A stretch of DNA of 64,000 nucleotides from Candidatus Flexifilum affinis (lineage in GTDB: Bacteria > Chloroflexota > Anaerolineae > Aggregatilineales > Phototrophicaceae). Of this stretch, positions 50,224 to 59,019 are shown piece after piece; the first letter of the stretch is position 1; every line of letters begins with the position of its first letter. The notes below the pieces were generated by a model. The model was not told the origin of the DNA. It saw only the letters and a list, made by a program, of their open reading frames with translations, and ran no database searches. The stretch spans positions 14,358 to 78,357 of the forward strand of contig JADJPJ010000083.1 in the NCBI GenBank assembly GCA_016713325.1, read 5' to 3'. The position numbers and the translations under genes were made by a program.

Positions 50224-53200
50224 ATGCAGAGAACAAGTAATCGCACGCTCTACCGCCGCGCCCTGCGGCTCGTAATCCCGTTCATTGTGGTTGCATCCTT
50301 GATCGGCGGGATCATCGCTGTCCTCCTCGTGCGCTATAACGCGCGCGCCGCCCTGGTCGAGCAGCAGCAGCTTCAGCTTGGAGCAGCGCTCGACGGGGTT
50401 CGCGACGGCCTGGTGCAGCTTGAGAACGACGTCGTCGATCTCGCCGCCCGCCGCAGTGTGCGCACCTTCGCTCGCGACACGCTGGTGACCGGCTCGGCCA
50501 CCCTCCAGGATTCGCAGACGTCCATGGTCTCCGAATTCGCGGAACTGCTGGAAGAGCATCCCAACGTCTATCTGAGCGTGCGCTATGTGACCTTCAACGG
50601 CACGATCTGGACCGAGGCCGTTCTCGACACGAATGGTATCGTCGACATCGACCGCGAGCTCCAGTTGAGCGAGATGGCCGGTGATACTCTACTCCTCGAT
50701 GCCGGCGAGCTGGACCCCGGTAACGCGATCATGTCCGGCGTGCTTTTCCGCAATGCGCCTTCCCTGAGCTTCAGCGAGCGTCAGCGTCCGATTCTGCGCG
50801 TGGCCGCCCCCGTGGCGACGGAAAGCGTGGTCTTCGACTTCGCCGGCGTGGTTGAGATCGATGTCGATGGCTCAGCCCTTCTGCGCGAGATGCGGGCGCA
50901 GCTCGACGCCATGGCGACTAACGAACCGGGCCGCCGCGTGGTGGTCGTTTCCAGCGATGGCGTCCTTCTGTACGATACAGACAATGCCGATATCGACTAT
51001 CTCCGCGAAGCCTTCAACGGCGCTGCACCGACGGCGGCGCAGGTGCTTCCGGAAAGTCTGGCCAATTTCACGGCTGAGCGCAGCGGCGAGACGGTCGGCA
51101 GTCAGATCGTCTCCTCCGTGATTCTGCCGCTGGGCGCGCCGGAAGCGGGGCGTAGCTGGGTCGCGATCACCCTCGACGAAGAGGTGGCCGTCCTGGGCGA
51201 CAGCCTGCTGCTGGCGGTCGCTCTGTTTGTGCTCATTCAGGTCGCGTCTCTGGGTCTGATCGCGCTCATCGCCAATGCCCTCCGCCGCACCCTCCAGCCG
51301 ATGACCGAAGTCCGCGAACTGGCCAACCAGATCGTCCGCGGCGCTTCCCCCTCGCCGGCCGCTATCGCAGCAGGGTCGGCGGCGACACCCACAGCCAGCG
51401 ATGCCATTACGACCGCCGCAACGGCGGGCCGCACCGACATGAGCCAGGATGTCGAAGAGATGATCGGCGCCCTCCAGGCGGTCTCCAACCGGGTGGAGGA
51501 GCTTCAGCGCGAGCTGGAGGCGCAGCGCGGACGCTTCACCCGCAACATCGACCTGTCGGCGCGCGTCAGCCGTGAGACGGCGACCCTGACTGATATTGAC
51601 GACCTGCTCAACCGCGCTATCCGCCAGATCTGCGAGGAATTCGGCTTCTATCACGCGCAGGTGTTCCTGCTCGACGATGCCCACCAGAACGCCGTGCTGG
51701 TTTACAGCTATGGCGAGCGCGGCCGTCAGCTGCTGGAACGCGGGCACAAGCTGCCGGTGGGTTCACAGTCGGTCATCGGTCTGGTGACTTCCACCGGCCA
51801 CCCGGTGGTAGTCAACAACACCGACGCGCCGGAACCCGGCATCCCGCATCGCCCGAACCCGCTGCTCCCGGAGACGCGTGCCGAGATGGCCGTCGCGCTC
51901 CAGTATCTCGACAACATCATCGGCGCGCTCGATATTCAGAGCACGTCGCCGAACGTCTTCCATCCGGAAGAGGTTCGCGTCTTCCAGATGATCGCCGACC
52001 AGATCGCCGTGGCCATCCAGAACGTGCGTCTGCTGATCGAGTCTGCCCAGCGCTATCAGCAGATCGACAGCCTCAACCGGCAGCTCACCCGCACGGCCTG
52101 GGACGAGGCGCTCAGCCTCGCAGGGGATGAGCCCGCCTTCAGCTACGACCTGCTGCGCATTACCCCAGGCGCAGGCAGTCCGCTGCCGCCCGGAGGCATC
52201 AGCGAGCCGATCCTCATCCGTGGCGAGGTGGTGGGTACCCTCGATGCCGCGCCGGCGGAAGGTGCCAGCTTCACCGAGGCCGATCGCGCCCTCCTGCGCA
52301 CCGTTGCCGAACGTGTCGCCATCGCCGTTGAAAACGCCCGCCTCTTTGAAGAAACGCAGACTTCGCTTTCCGAGACGTTCACGCTCTACCAGTTGAGTCG
52401 TTATCTCAACGAGGCGACCTCGCTCGACGACATCATTCAGGCCATCATTACCTCGGTCATGCGCGATGCCATCGCCGGTCAGATTGCCATCTTTGAAGAT
52501 CTGCCAGAAGGCATGCTGCCCACCTGGATGGAAATCGGCGCCGACTGGAAAGCCGGCTCGGACGAGGGGCGCGAAGTCATCCTCACCGGCCTGGAACTGC
52601 GCGTCGCCGACCACCCGATCATCGCCTCGATGAAACCCAGCGAGATCACCCTGATCGCCGATGCTGCGCGTGACAACCGCCTGGACGACGTGCTGCGGGC
52701 GCTGCTCACCAGCCTAGGCGGCGAGTCCATGGTGCTCATTCCCTTCAGCGTGCGCGGCGTCTGGCGCGGCATCCTGATCGTCGAATTCCCGACGGTGCGC
52801 AGCTTCAGCGAGCGCGAGGGCCGTATCTACAGTGCCCTCATCGACCAGGCCGGCGTCGCCATCGATGCCCGTCTGCTGCTTCAGCAGAACGAGATCGCTC
52901 TGGCCGAAATCGAACGTCTCTACACCGCCAGCCGCATCATCAACATGGCGACGAACATGCCCGAGCTGGTGCGCGCCGCCGTGACGACCAGCGCTGACAA
53001 GGCCCTCAACTTCGAACTGGGTGCCTTCATCGGCAGCCTCGACTCGACCGGCTGGCCGACCCGCCTTCAGCTCGTGGCCCGCTCCACCCAGGGCGACATC
53101 GTGGTCGATGACGAGATCGTCGACATGCCCATCGCGGCAGACTCTCCCCTGCGACGCCGCGAGCCGGTGCTCCTGCAGGACTTCGAAGACGCCCACGGCC

Positions 53201-56200
53201 CGCTAATCGACTATGCCCGCAAGCGCGGCGCACGCCATGTCGTCGTCATGCCGCTGTTCAGCGTCAACCAGCCGATCGCCCTCTTCTTCATCCTGGGCGG
53301 CGAATCGCGCTACCTGGGTGAGGACGAAATCGACGTCTACCGCGCCCTCACCAGCCAGATGAGCACGGTGCTCCAGAACCGCCGCCTGCTCGAACAGACC
53401 GAGCGCGCCCTGGACGAGACTCGCCGTCTGTACAGCGCCAGCCGCGCTATTTCCAGTGCCACCGACCTGACCAGCGCTTATGCGGCGGCGGCGGCCGGCA
53501 TTGTCGACGGCACGCCGGCCATTGCACGCCTGGCAATGTTCTCCGCGCCCGGCGTCACCTCCGCGGCGGCCTACCTGGAATGTGTGCATGTTCAGCCGGA
53601 AGCGTCCGCTGCCCTCAGCGATCTCTATGTCGGTCTCCGCCTCGCCCGCGAAACCTGGCCCCTGGCCGACATCGCCAACGAGACGTCCGGTACGGTCTAT
53701 GTTCCGGATGTGCGCGCCGACGGGCACGATTGGGATGCCCTGCGCCTGCTCTCCGATCGCAGCGGTGCGCGCTCCATGCTTCTGTTGCCGATGGTCTCCC
53801 GCGGGCGCTTCTACGGTCTGGTGCTGATCGAAAGCCGCCAGCCCAATGCCTTCCCCGAACCGCTGATCAACTTCGTTCAGGCGGTCACCGACCAGATCGC
53901 CATCGCCGTCGAAAGCCTTGTGGCGTTCCAGGAAGCACAGGTCCAGGCGCAGCGCGCGCTGGCGCTGGCGGAAGCCGGACAGCTCGCGGCGGCCGTGGGC
54001 GGCGCCTTCGAGGAGAGCATCGGCGAGGTCTTCGCCCGCGTCGCTCTCCCCGCGCAGTACGACCGCTGGTTGCTGGCGCTCGTCAACGAGGAGGGCACCC
54101 ATCTGGAGAAAGTCAACCAGCGGCTGCCCGGCGTCACGCAGAGCACCAACGAGCGGCCGGAGGTGTACGATCTGTCCACCGACCGCTCGCCCATCGCCAT
54201 GGCTTACCTGGAAAAGCGCACCCTGCTGGTCAACGAGCCGGGCGCCTTCCCGACCCTGACCGACCTGCCGGAGGCGGTGCTGAACCTCTACGGCAAGCAC
54301 CTGGTCACCCCGGTGCGGCGCGGCAGTGAAGTCATCGGCACCGTCATGGTGGGCCGCCCGCGCAACGCCACCGACCTGGACGAGAACGACGAGCAGCTCG
54401 TCAAGACGCTCGCCGCGCAGATCTCGGTCGCGGTCGAGAACCGGCGTCTGTTCACCGCGGCGGAAAGTGAGCGCGAACGCCTCAGTGCCATTCTGAGCAC
54501 GCTGCCTGCCGGCGTCACGGTGCTGGATCCGATCACCTACCGCACGCTTCAGCTCAACGATCAGGCCGTCGCCATCCTCGGATCTGCCTTGCAGCCCGGC
54601 GTTCGCATCACCGGCGACTCCTTCCATCTGCTGCGCAGCGGCACCAATGCCCAGTATCCCGAAGAAAACCTGCCCTTCCAGGTGGTGGCGCGCAGCGGTC
54701 AGCCGGCGTCCGGCGACGATATTTCGCTCCTCAGGGACGATGGCTCCGAAGTCGACATGCTGATCACCGCCGCACCGCTCTTCAGCCCCGAGGGCGACCT
54801 CACGGCGATCATCACCGCCTTCCAGGACATCACCGGTCTGCGCCGGCTGGAACGCACGCTGGAGGCCAACCTGCGCGAGACGGTCGCACTGTACGAGACG
54901 TCGCGCGCGCTGACCGAAGCGGAAAGCATCGACGACGTGCTGGATCAGGTGCTCGTGCAGCTCCAGCTCCAGGAGCCCACCGAGGCCTATGTCGTGCTCC
55001 TCGACCCGGACGATGCCGGCATCGAAGTCGTGCGCTCGCTGGAAGGCGAGGCCCAATGGGATCTTCCGGACGAACTGCTCGACCCCGAAAAGGTGCTGAT
55101 GATCCGCGACGTCTCGACCGAGTTTGAACTCGACGAAGCGGTGCGCCTGGCCCTGATCAACCGCGGCATACACTCGGTGGCCGTGCTGCCGATGCGCACC
55201 CGCCGCCAGGTGCCGCTGGGCTGGATGATCCTGCTCTACGATCGGCCGGAAGACTTCGGCCCCGAACGCGAGCAGTTCCTGCTGACCCTCAACGACAGCG
55301 CCGCCGTCGCCCTCGACAACCGCTATCTGTTCCGCAGCACGACCACCGCCCTGCAAGAGACGGCGCAGTTGTACGACGCGACCGCCATGATCAGCCGCGC
55401 CCGCTCGCTGGACCAGATCTCGCAGGCGCTTCAGCGCTCCGTCGCCGCGCTCAACCCCGACCTCTACGCCGGCTACATCATGGTCGAAAACGAACTGACG
55501 GAGCTGTTCAACACGGCCATGGACAGCGAACCGGTCGACTTCAAGGCGCTGCTGGCCAGTCACGAGTTGTCCGGCATGCCGACCATCTTCCTGGACGATC
55601 TGCGGGCGCTCCAGCAGCCGACCGCGCTGGAATCCGAACTGCTCCATGTGGGTAACATCCGCTCGATCGCCGTGGTCCCGCTGCAAGCGCAGGACGTCAA
55701 CGGCGGCGTCCTGTTCATCGGCTACCACTTCCCGCACCGCTTCCAGACGGGTGAGGGCCGTTATCTCAGCGCCATCGCCGACAGCGCCTCGGTCGTGCTC
55801 GACAACTACCTGCTGCTCGACCGCATCCAGACCACCCTGGAAGAGACCAGCAAGCTGTATCAGGCCAGCCGCGCCCTTGGCGACGCTTCCGAGCCCGACG
55901 AGATCCTCAACATCGTCTCGGACTACCTGGTCGGGCAAGATACCACCCAGGCGTTCGTCGTCGAACTGATCAGCAGCGCGTGGGAAGTCCCCAACGCGTT
56001 GGCCCGCATCACCGCAACCTGGTACGCCGATGGCGAAGAAGCCATCGACCTGACCGGCATCAGCCTGACTGAAGATCAGTACCCGGCCTGGCGACTGCTC
56101 AAAACCCAGGAACTTGCCACCATCGACGACACCGAAGCCGACCCCGATCTCGCCGAGATCGAGCGGATGGGCCTCACCAGCCTGGGCCTGCGATCGCTGG

Positions 56201-59019
56201 CCATCCTGCCGCTGCGCGCGGGAGGGCACGCCATCGGCTGCATCGTCCTGGGCTCGACCCAAACGCACCGCTACGGTGAGCGCGAACTGCGCGTTTACCG
56301 CTCCTTCATGGAACAGGCCTCCCTGCGTCTGGAAGCGACGCGCGTGCTGAAACAGGCCGAACGGCGTTCCCGCCAGCTCGTGACCTCCGCGGAAGTGAGC
56401 CAGATCGCCGGTTCGCTGCTCGACCTCGACGTGCTGCTGCCGCGCATCGTGGACCTCATCCGCGATCGGTTCACGTACGATCACGTGCAGATCTTCCTGA
56501 TGGACGATCATGACGAGTGGGCGCTCCTGCGCGCCAGTACGGGCGCCCCTGGCCGTCAGCTCCTCGGCATCAACCATAAGCTGAAGAAGGGATCGCAGTC
56601 GGTCATTGGTCAGGTGACGGCCACCGCTCGCCCGAGCATCGCCGCCGACACCGCCGACGCCCGCGTGATCCACCGCCCGAACCCGTATCTGCCCAACACC
56701 CGTTCGGAAATGGCCATCCCGCTCGTCCTGAAGGGACGCGTGGTGGGCGCGCTTGACGTGCAGTCGAACGTCCCCAACGCCTTCGACAACGACGACGTGC
56801 TGGTGTTGACCACGCTCGCCGGACAGGTGGCCACCGCCATCGACAACGCGCAGCTTTACGATCAGGCCCGGCGCCGCGCGAACGAAATGAGCTTCCTGTT
56901 CAGCGTCACGACCGCCGCCGCCAGCGCGGACACGCTCTCCCAGGCCGTGCAGAACGTCGCCGCCGAGCTGGCCAATTCACTTGATGCCGCCTCGGTCGCC
57001 GTCTATCTGCCGGAACAATACATCGACATCGACGATAACGAGTTCACCATGCTGCGCCCGATCGCCCTCGCGGGTGGGGAACAGCCGCTGTCCGAACTGA
57101 GCGAGGTTCGCCTCGACACCTCGCAGAATCTGATCGCCATCACCGCCAATTCGCGCCGCCCGCTGATCATGGGTGACATCTCCGCCGAGCCGTACTACCT
57201 GCCGGTCGACGAAAGCGCTCGCAGCGCCATCGTCGTGCCCCTGGGCGCCGGTGCTCAGCTCGTCGGCGTCATCACTATGGAGAGCGAACGTCTCAACGCC
57301 TTCAACGACGATACCCTGACCCTGCTGCTCACTCTGGCTGGTACGCTCTCCGCCATCGTGCAGAACCAGCAGCTTCTGGAGCGCGTGCAGACGCAGAACG
57401 ACGCCCTCCGCGAGCTCGACCGTTTGAAGAGCGACTTCCTGGCCAACATGAGCCACGAGCTGCGTACCCCGCTCAACTCGATCATCGGCTTCAGCCGCGT
57501 GATCCTGAAGGGCATCGACGGTCCACTCTCCGAAATGCAGGAACAGGACCTGACGACGATTTACCACAGCGGTATGCACCTGCTCAACCTGATCAACGAC
57601 ATTCTCGATCAGGCCAAAATCGCCGCCGGCAAGATGGACCTGCAATCCGACTACTTCGAGGTGCGCGCGGTGGTCGATGGCGTCCGTTCGATCGGCATCG
57701 GTCTGGTCAAGGACAAGCCGATCGACATCGTCGTCGATCTGGCGCCGGAACTCCCGAAGGCGTTCGGCGACGAATTCCGCACCCGCCAGGTGCTCCTCAA
57801 CCTCGTTTCCAACGCCTCCAAGTTCACCCGCGAAGGCGCCATCAAGATCAGCGCCTACCCGGTCCGCGACAACGAGTCGGGCAGGAAGATGGTCCGCATC
57901 GACGTGACCGACAGCGGCATCGGTATCGCCGAGCAGGACATCCCGCTGCTGTTCGAAGCCTTCCGTCAGGTGGACTCGTCGCTCACCCGGACGGCCGGCG
58001 GCACGGGCCTCGGCCTGCCGATCGCCAAATCACTGGTCGAGATGCAGGGTGGCCAGATGCTGGTGAACTCGGTGGTCAATGTCGGCTCGACCTTCTCGGT
58101 CGTGATGCCGACCGAGCCCCCGCCGGAAACCGAAGAGTCGACCAAGCGCAAGACCGACCAGTTGCTCGAGAAGCCCAAGCAGGTGACGGCGCAGAATGTC
58201 ACCGGAATCCTCAAGATGCCGTCTCATCTGGCCCCCGAGCTGGTGGATACCAACACCGACCTGCAGCGGATCATGACGCGCAAGCGGCAGATCCTGCTGA
58301 TCGAGGACAATCCCGATATGGTCGATCAGTTCCGGCGGGCGCTGGCGCGCGAAGGCTTCGAGATCTTCGCCGCCACCATCCCTCTGGAGGCCGAAGCGAT
58401 GGCCAGCGGTTTGCGCCCGACCATCGTCATCATGGACGTCAACTTTGCCAATGGCGCCGGCTGGGACATCCTCCGCCATTTCAAGGCCCGCGATGATACA
58501 CGGGACATCCCCATCGTCATCGTCTCGCTCTCCAACGAACTGGACAAAGCGCTGGAGCAGGGCGCGTTCAAGATCGTGCGCCGGCCCTTCCTGCCCGACG
58601 ACATCATCCAGGCGGTCAAAGAGGCCGAGACCGAGAGCCGGGTGGACCGCATTCTGATCATCGACGACCAGGAAGATCACTCGCGCCTGATCGAGCAGAT
58701 TCTGGCGCAGAACGGGCACTATCGGGTGTTTTCTGCCCGCAGCGGCATGGAAGGGATCGGCCTGGTGGCGCGCCGCCACCCGAACCTGATCATCCTGGAT
58801 CTGCGCATGCCGGACATGGACGGCTTCCAGGTCGTGCAGGAACTGCGCAACAATCCGGAAACGGCGACCATCCCGATCCTGATCGTGACCGGCGAGACCT
58901 TATCCAACGAAGAACGCCAGCAGCTCATGAACCTCGCGGTGCTGTTCAAGTCGAACATCACCGTCGACGAGTATCACGAACTGCTCGATGGCGTCAAAAG
59001 TTATCTCGATAGAAATTGA
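50224..59019 (+). CDS. Giant hybrid histidine kinase (multi-GAF, PAS, HisKA, HATPase, two receivers)
   Basis: A 2931-residue membrane kinase. TM1 (LVIPFIVVASLIGGIIAVLL, about 15-35), an outer sensor of about 280 residues, TM2 (LLLAVALFVLIQVASLGLIA, near 325-345) and a linker lead to about ten GAF domains: about 445-600, a divergent one about 625-715, then 725-885, 895-1055, 1060-1240, 1245-1415; a PAS domain about 1420-1545; GAFs about 1550-1700, 1705-1865, 1870-2040, 2045-2215 and 2220-2385. HisKA has His2411 in MSHELRTPLNSIIGFSR; the ATPase has NLVSNASKF and GTGLGLPIAKSL near 2594. Receiver 1 has Asp2738 (IVIMDVNF) but Arg at the Lys position (VRRPF); receiver 2 has Asp2859 (IILDLRMPDMDGFQV). 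No frameshift is seen. It is the centre of the operon. Confidence 0.93.
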   Translation: MQRTSNRTLYRRALRLVIPFIVVASLIGGIIAVLLVRYNARAALVEQQQLQLGAALDGVRDGLVQLENDVVDLAARRSVRTFARDTLVTGSATLQDSQTSMVSEFAELLEEHPNVYLSVRYVTFNGTIWTEAVLDTNGIVDIDRELQLSEMAGDTLLLDAGELDPGNAIMSGVLFRNAPSLSFSERQRPILRVAAPVATESVVFDFAGVVEIDVDGSALLREMRAQLDAMATNEPGRRVVVVSSDGVLLYDTDNADIDYLREAFNGAAPTAAQVLPESLANFTAERSGETVGSQIVSSVILPLGAPEAGRSWVAITLDEEVAVLGDSLLLAVALFVLIQVASLGLIALIANALRRTLQPMTEVRELANQIVRGASPSPAAIAAGSAATPTASDAITTAATAGRTDMSQDVEEMIGALQAVSNRVEELQRELEAQRGRFTRNIDLSARVSRETATLTDIDDLLNRAIRQICEEFGFYHAQVFLLDDAHQNAVLVYSYGERGRQLLERGHKLPVGSQSVIGLVTSTGHPVVVNNTDAPEPGIPHRPNPLLPETRAEMAVALQYLDNIIGALDIQSTSPNVFHPEEVRVFQMIADQIAVAIQNVRLLIESAQRYQQIDSLNRQLTRTAWDEALSLAGDEPAFSYDLLRITPGAGSPLPPGGISEPILIRGEVVGTLDAAPAEGASFTEADRALLRTVAERVAIAVENARLFEETQTSLSETFTLYQLSRYLNEATSLDDIIQAIITSVMRDAIAGQIAIFEDLPEGMLPTWMEIGADWKAGSDEGREVILTGLELRVADHPIIASMKPSEITLIADAARDNRLDDVLRALLTSLGGESMVLIPFSVRGVWRGILIVEFPTVRSFSEREGRIYSALIDQAGVAIDARLLLQQNEIALAEIERLYTASRIINMATNMPELVRAAVTTSADKALNFELGAFIGSLDSTGWPTRLQLVARSTQGDIVVDDEIVDMPIAADSPLRRREPVLLQDFEDAHGPLIDYARKRGARHVVVMPLFSVNQPIALFFILGGESRYLGEDEIDVYRALTSQMSTVLQNRRLLEQTERALDETRRLYSASRAISSATDLTSAYAAAAAGIVDGTPAIARLAMFSAPGVTSAAAYLECVHVQPEASAALSDLYVGLRLARETWPLADIANETSGTVYVPDVRADGHDWDALRLLSDRSGARSMLLLPMVSRGRFYGLVLIESRQPNAFPEPLINFVQAVTDQIAIAVESLVAFQEAQVQAQRALALAEAGQLAAAVGGAFEESIGEVFARVALPAQYDRWLLALVNEEGTHLEKVNQRLPGVTQSTNERPEVYDLSTDRSPIAMAYLEKRTLLVNEPGAFPTLTDLPEAVLNLYGKHLVTPVRRGSEVIGTVMVGRPRNATDLDENDEQLVKTLAAQISVAVENRRLFTAAESERERLSAILSTLPAGVTVLDPITYRTLQLNDQAVAILGSALQPGVRITGDSFHLLRSGTNAQYPEENLPFQVVARSGQPASGDDISLLRDDGSEVDMLITAAPLFSPEGDLTAIITAFQDITGLRRLERTLEANLRETVALYETSRALTEAESIDDVLDQVLVQLQLQEPTEAYVVLLDPDDAGIEVVRSLEGEAQWDLPDELLDPEKVLMIRDVSTEFELDEAVRLALINRGIHSVAVLPMRTRRQVPLGWMILLYDRPEDFGPEREQFLLTLNDSAAVALDNRYLFRSTTTALQETAQLYDATAMISRARSLDQISQALQRSVAALNPDLYAGYIMVENELTELFNTAMDSEPVDFKALLASHELSGMPTIFLDDLRALQQPTALESELLHVGNIRSIAVVPLQAQDVNGGVLFIGYHFPHRFQTGEGRYLSAIADSASVVLDNYLLLDRIQTTLEETSKLYQASRALGDASEPDEILNIVSDYLVGQDTTQAFVVELISSAWEVPNALARITATWYADGEEAIDLTGISLTEDQYPAWRLLKTQELATIDDTEADPDLAEIERMGLTSLGLRSLAILPLRAGGHAIGCIVLGSTQTHRYGERELRVYRSFMEQASLRLEATRVLKQAERRSRQLVTSAEVSQIAGSLLDLDVLLPRIVDLIRDRFTYDHVQIFLMDDHDEWALLRASTGAPGRQLLGINHKLKKGSQSVIGQVTATARPSIAADTADARVIHRPNPYLPNTRSEMAIPLVLKGRVVGALDVQSNVPNAFDNDDVLVLTTLAGQVATAIDNAQLYDQARRRANEMSFLFSVTTAAASADTLSQAVQNVAAELANSLDAASVAVYLPEQYIDIDDNEFTMLRPIALAGGEQPLSELSEVRLDTSQNLIAITANSRRPLIMGDISAEPYYLPVDESARSAIVVPLGAGAQLVGVITMESERLNAFNDDTLTLLLTLAGTLSAIVQNQQLLERVQTQNDALRELDRLKSDFLANMSHELRTPLNSIIGFSRVILKGIDGPLSEMQEQDLTTIYHSGMHLLNLINDILDQAKIAAGKMDLQSDYFEVRAVVDGVRSIGIGLVKDKPIDIVVDLAPELPKAFGDEFRTRQVLLNLVSNASKFTREGAIKISAYPVRDNESGRKMVRIDVTDSGIGIAEQDIPLLFEAFRQVDSSLTRTAGGTGLGLPIAKSLVEMQGGQMLVNSVVNVGSTFSVVMPTEPPPETEESTKRKTDQLLEKPKQVTAQNVTGILKMPSHLAPELVDTNTDLQRIMTRKRQILLIEDNPDMVDQFRRALAREGFEIFAATIPLEAEAMASGLRPTIVIMDVNFANGAGWDILRHFKARDDTRDIPIVIVSLSNELDKALEQGAFKIVRRPFLPDDIIQAVKEAETESRVDRILIIDDQEDHSRLIEQILAQNGHYRVFSARSGMEGIGLVARRHPNLIILDLRMPDMDGFQVVQELRNNPETATIPILIVTGETLSNEERQQLMNLAVLFKSNITVDEYHELLDGVKSYLDRN

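Noticed and set aside
53203..56673. Antisense open frame of 1156 codons opposite the giant kinase gene
   Set aside because: Made of Arg/Gly/Asp/His/Val-rich low-diversity sequence expected opposite a GC-rich gene; no ribosome-binding site or domain, and the plus strand carries clear GAF domains.
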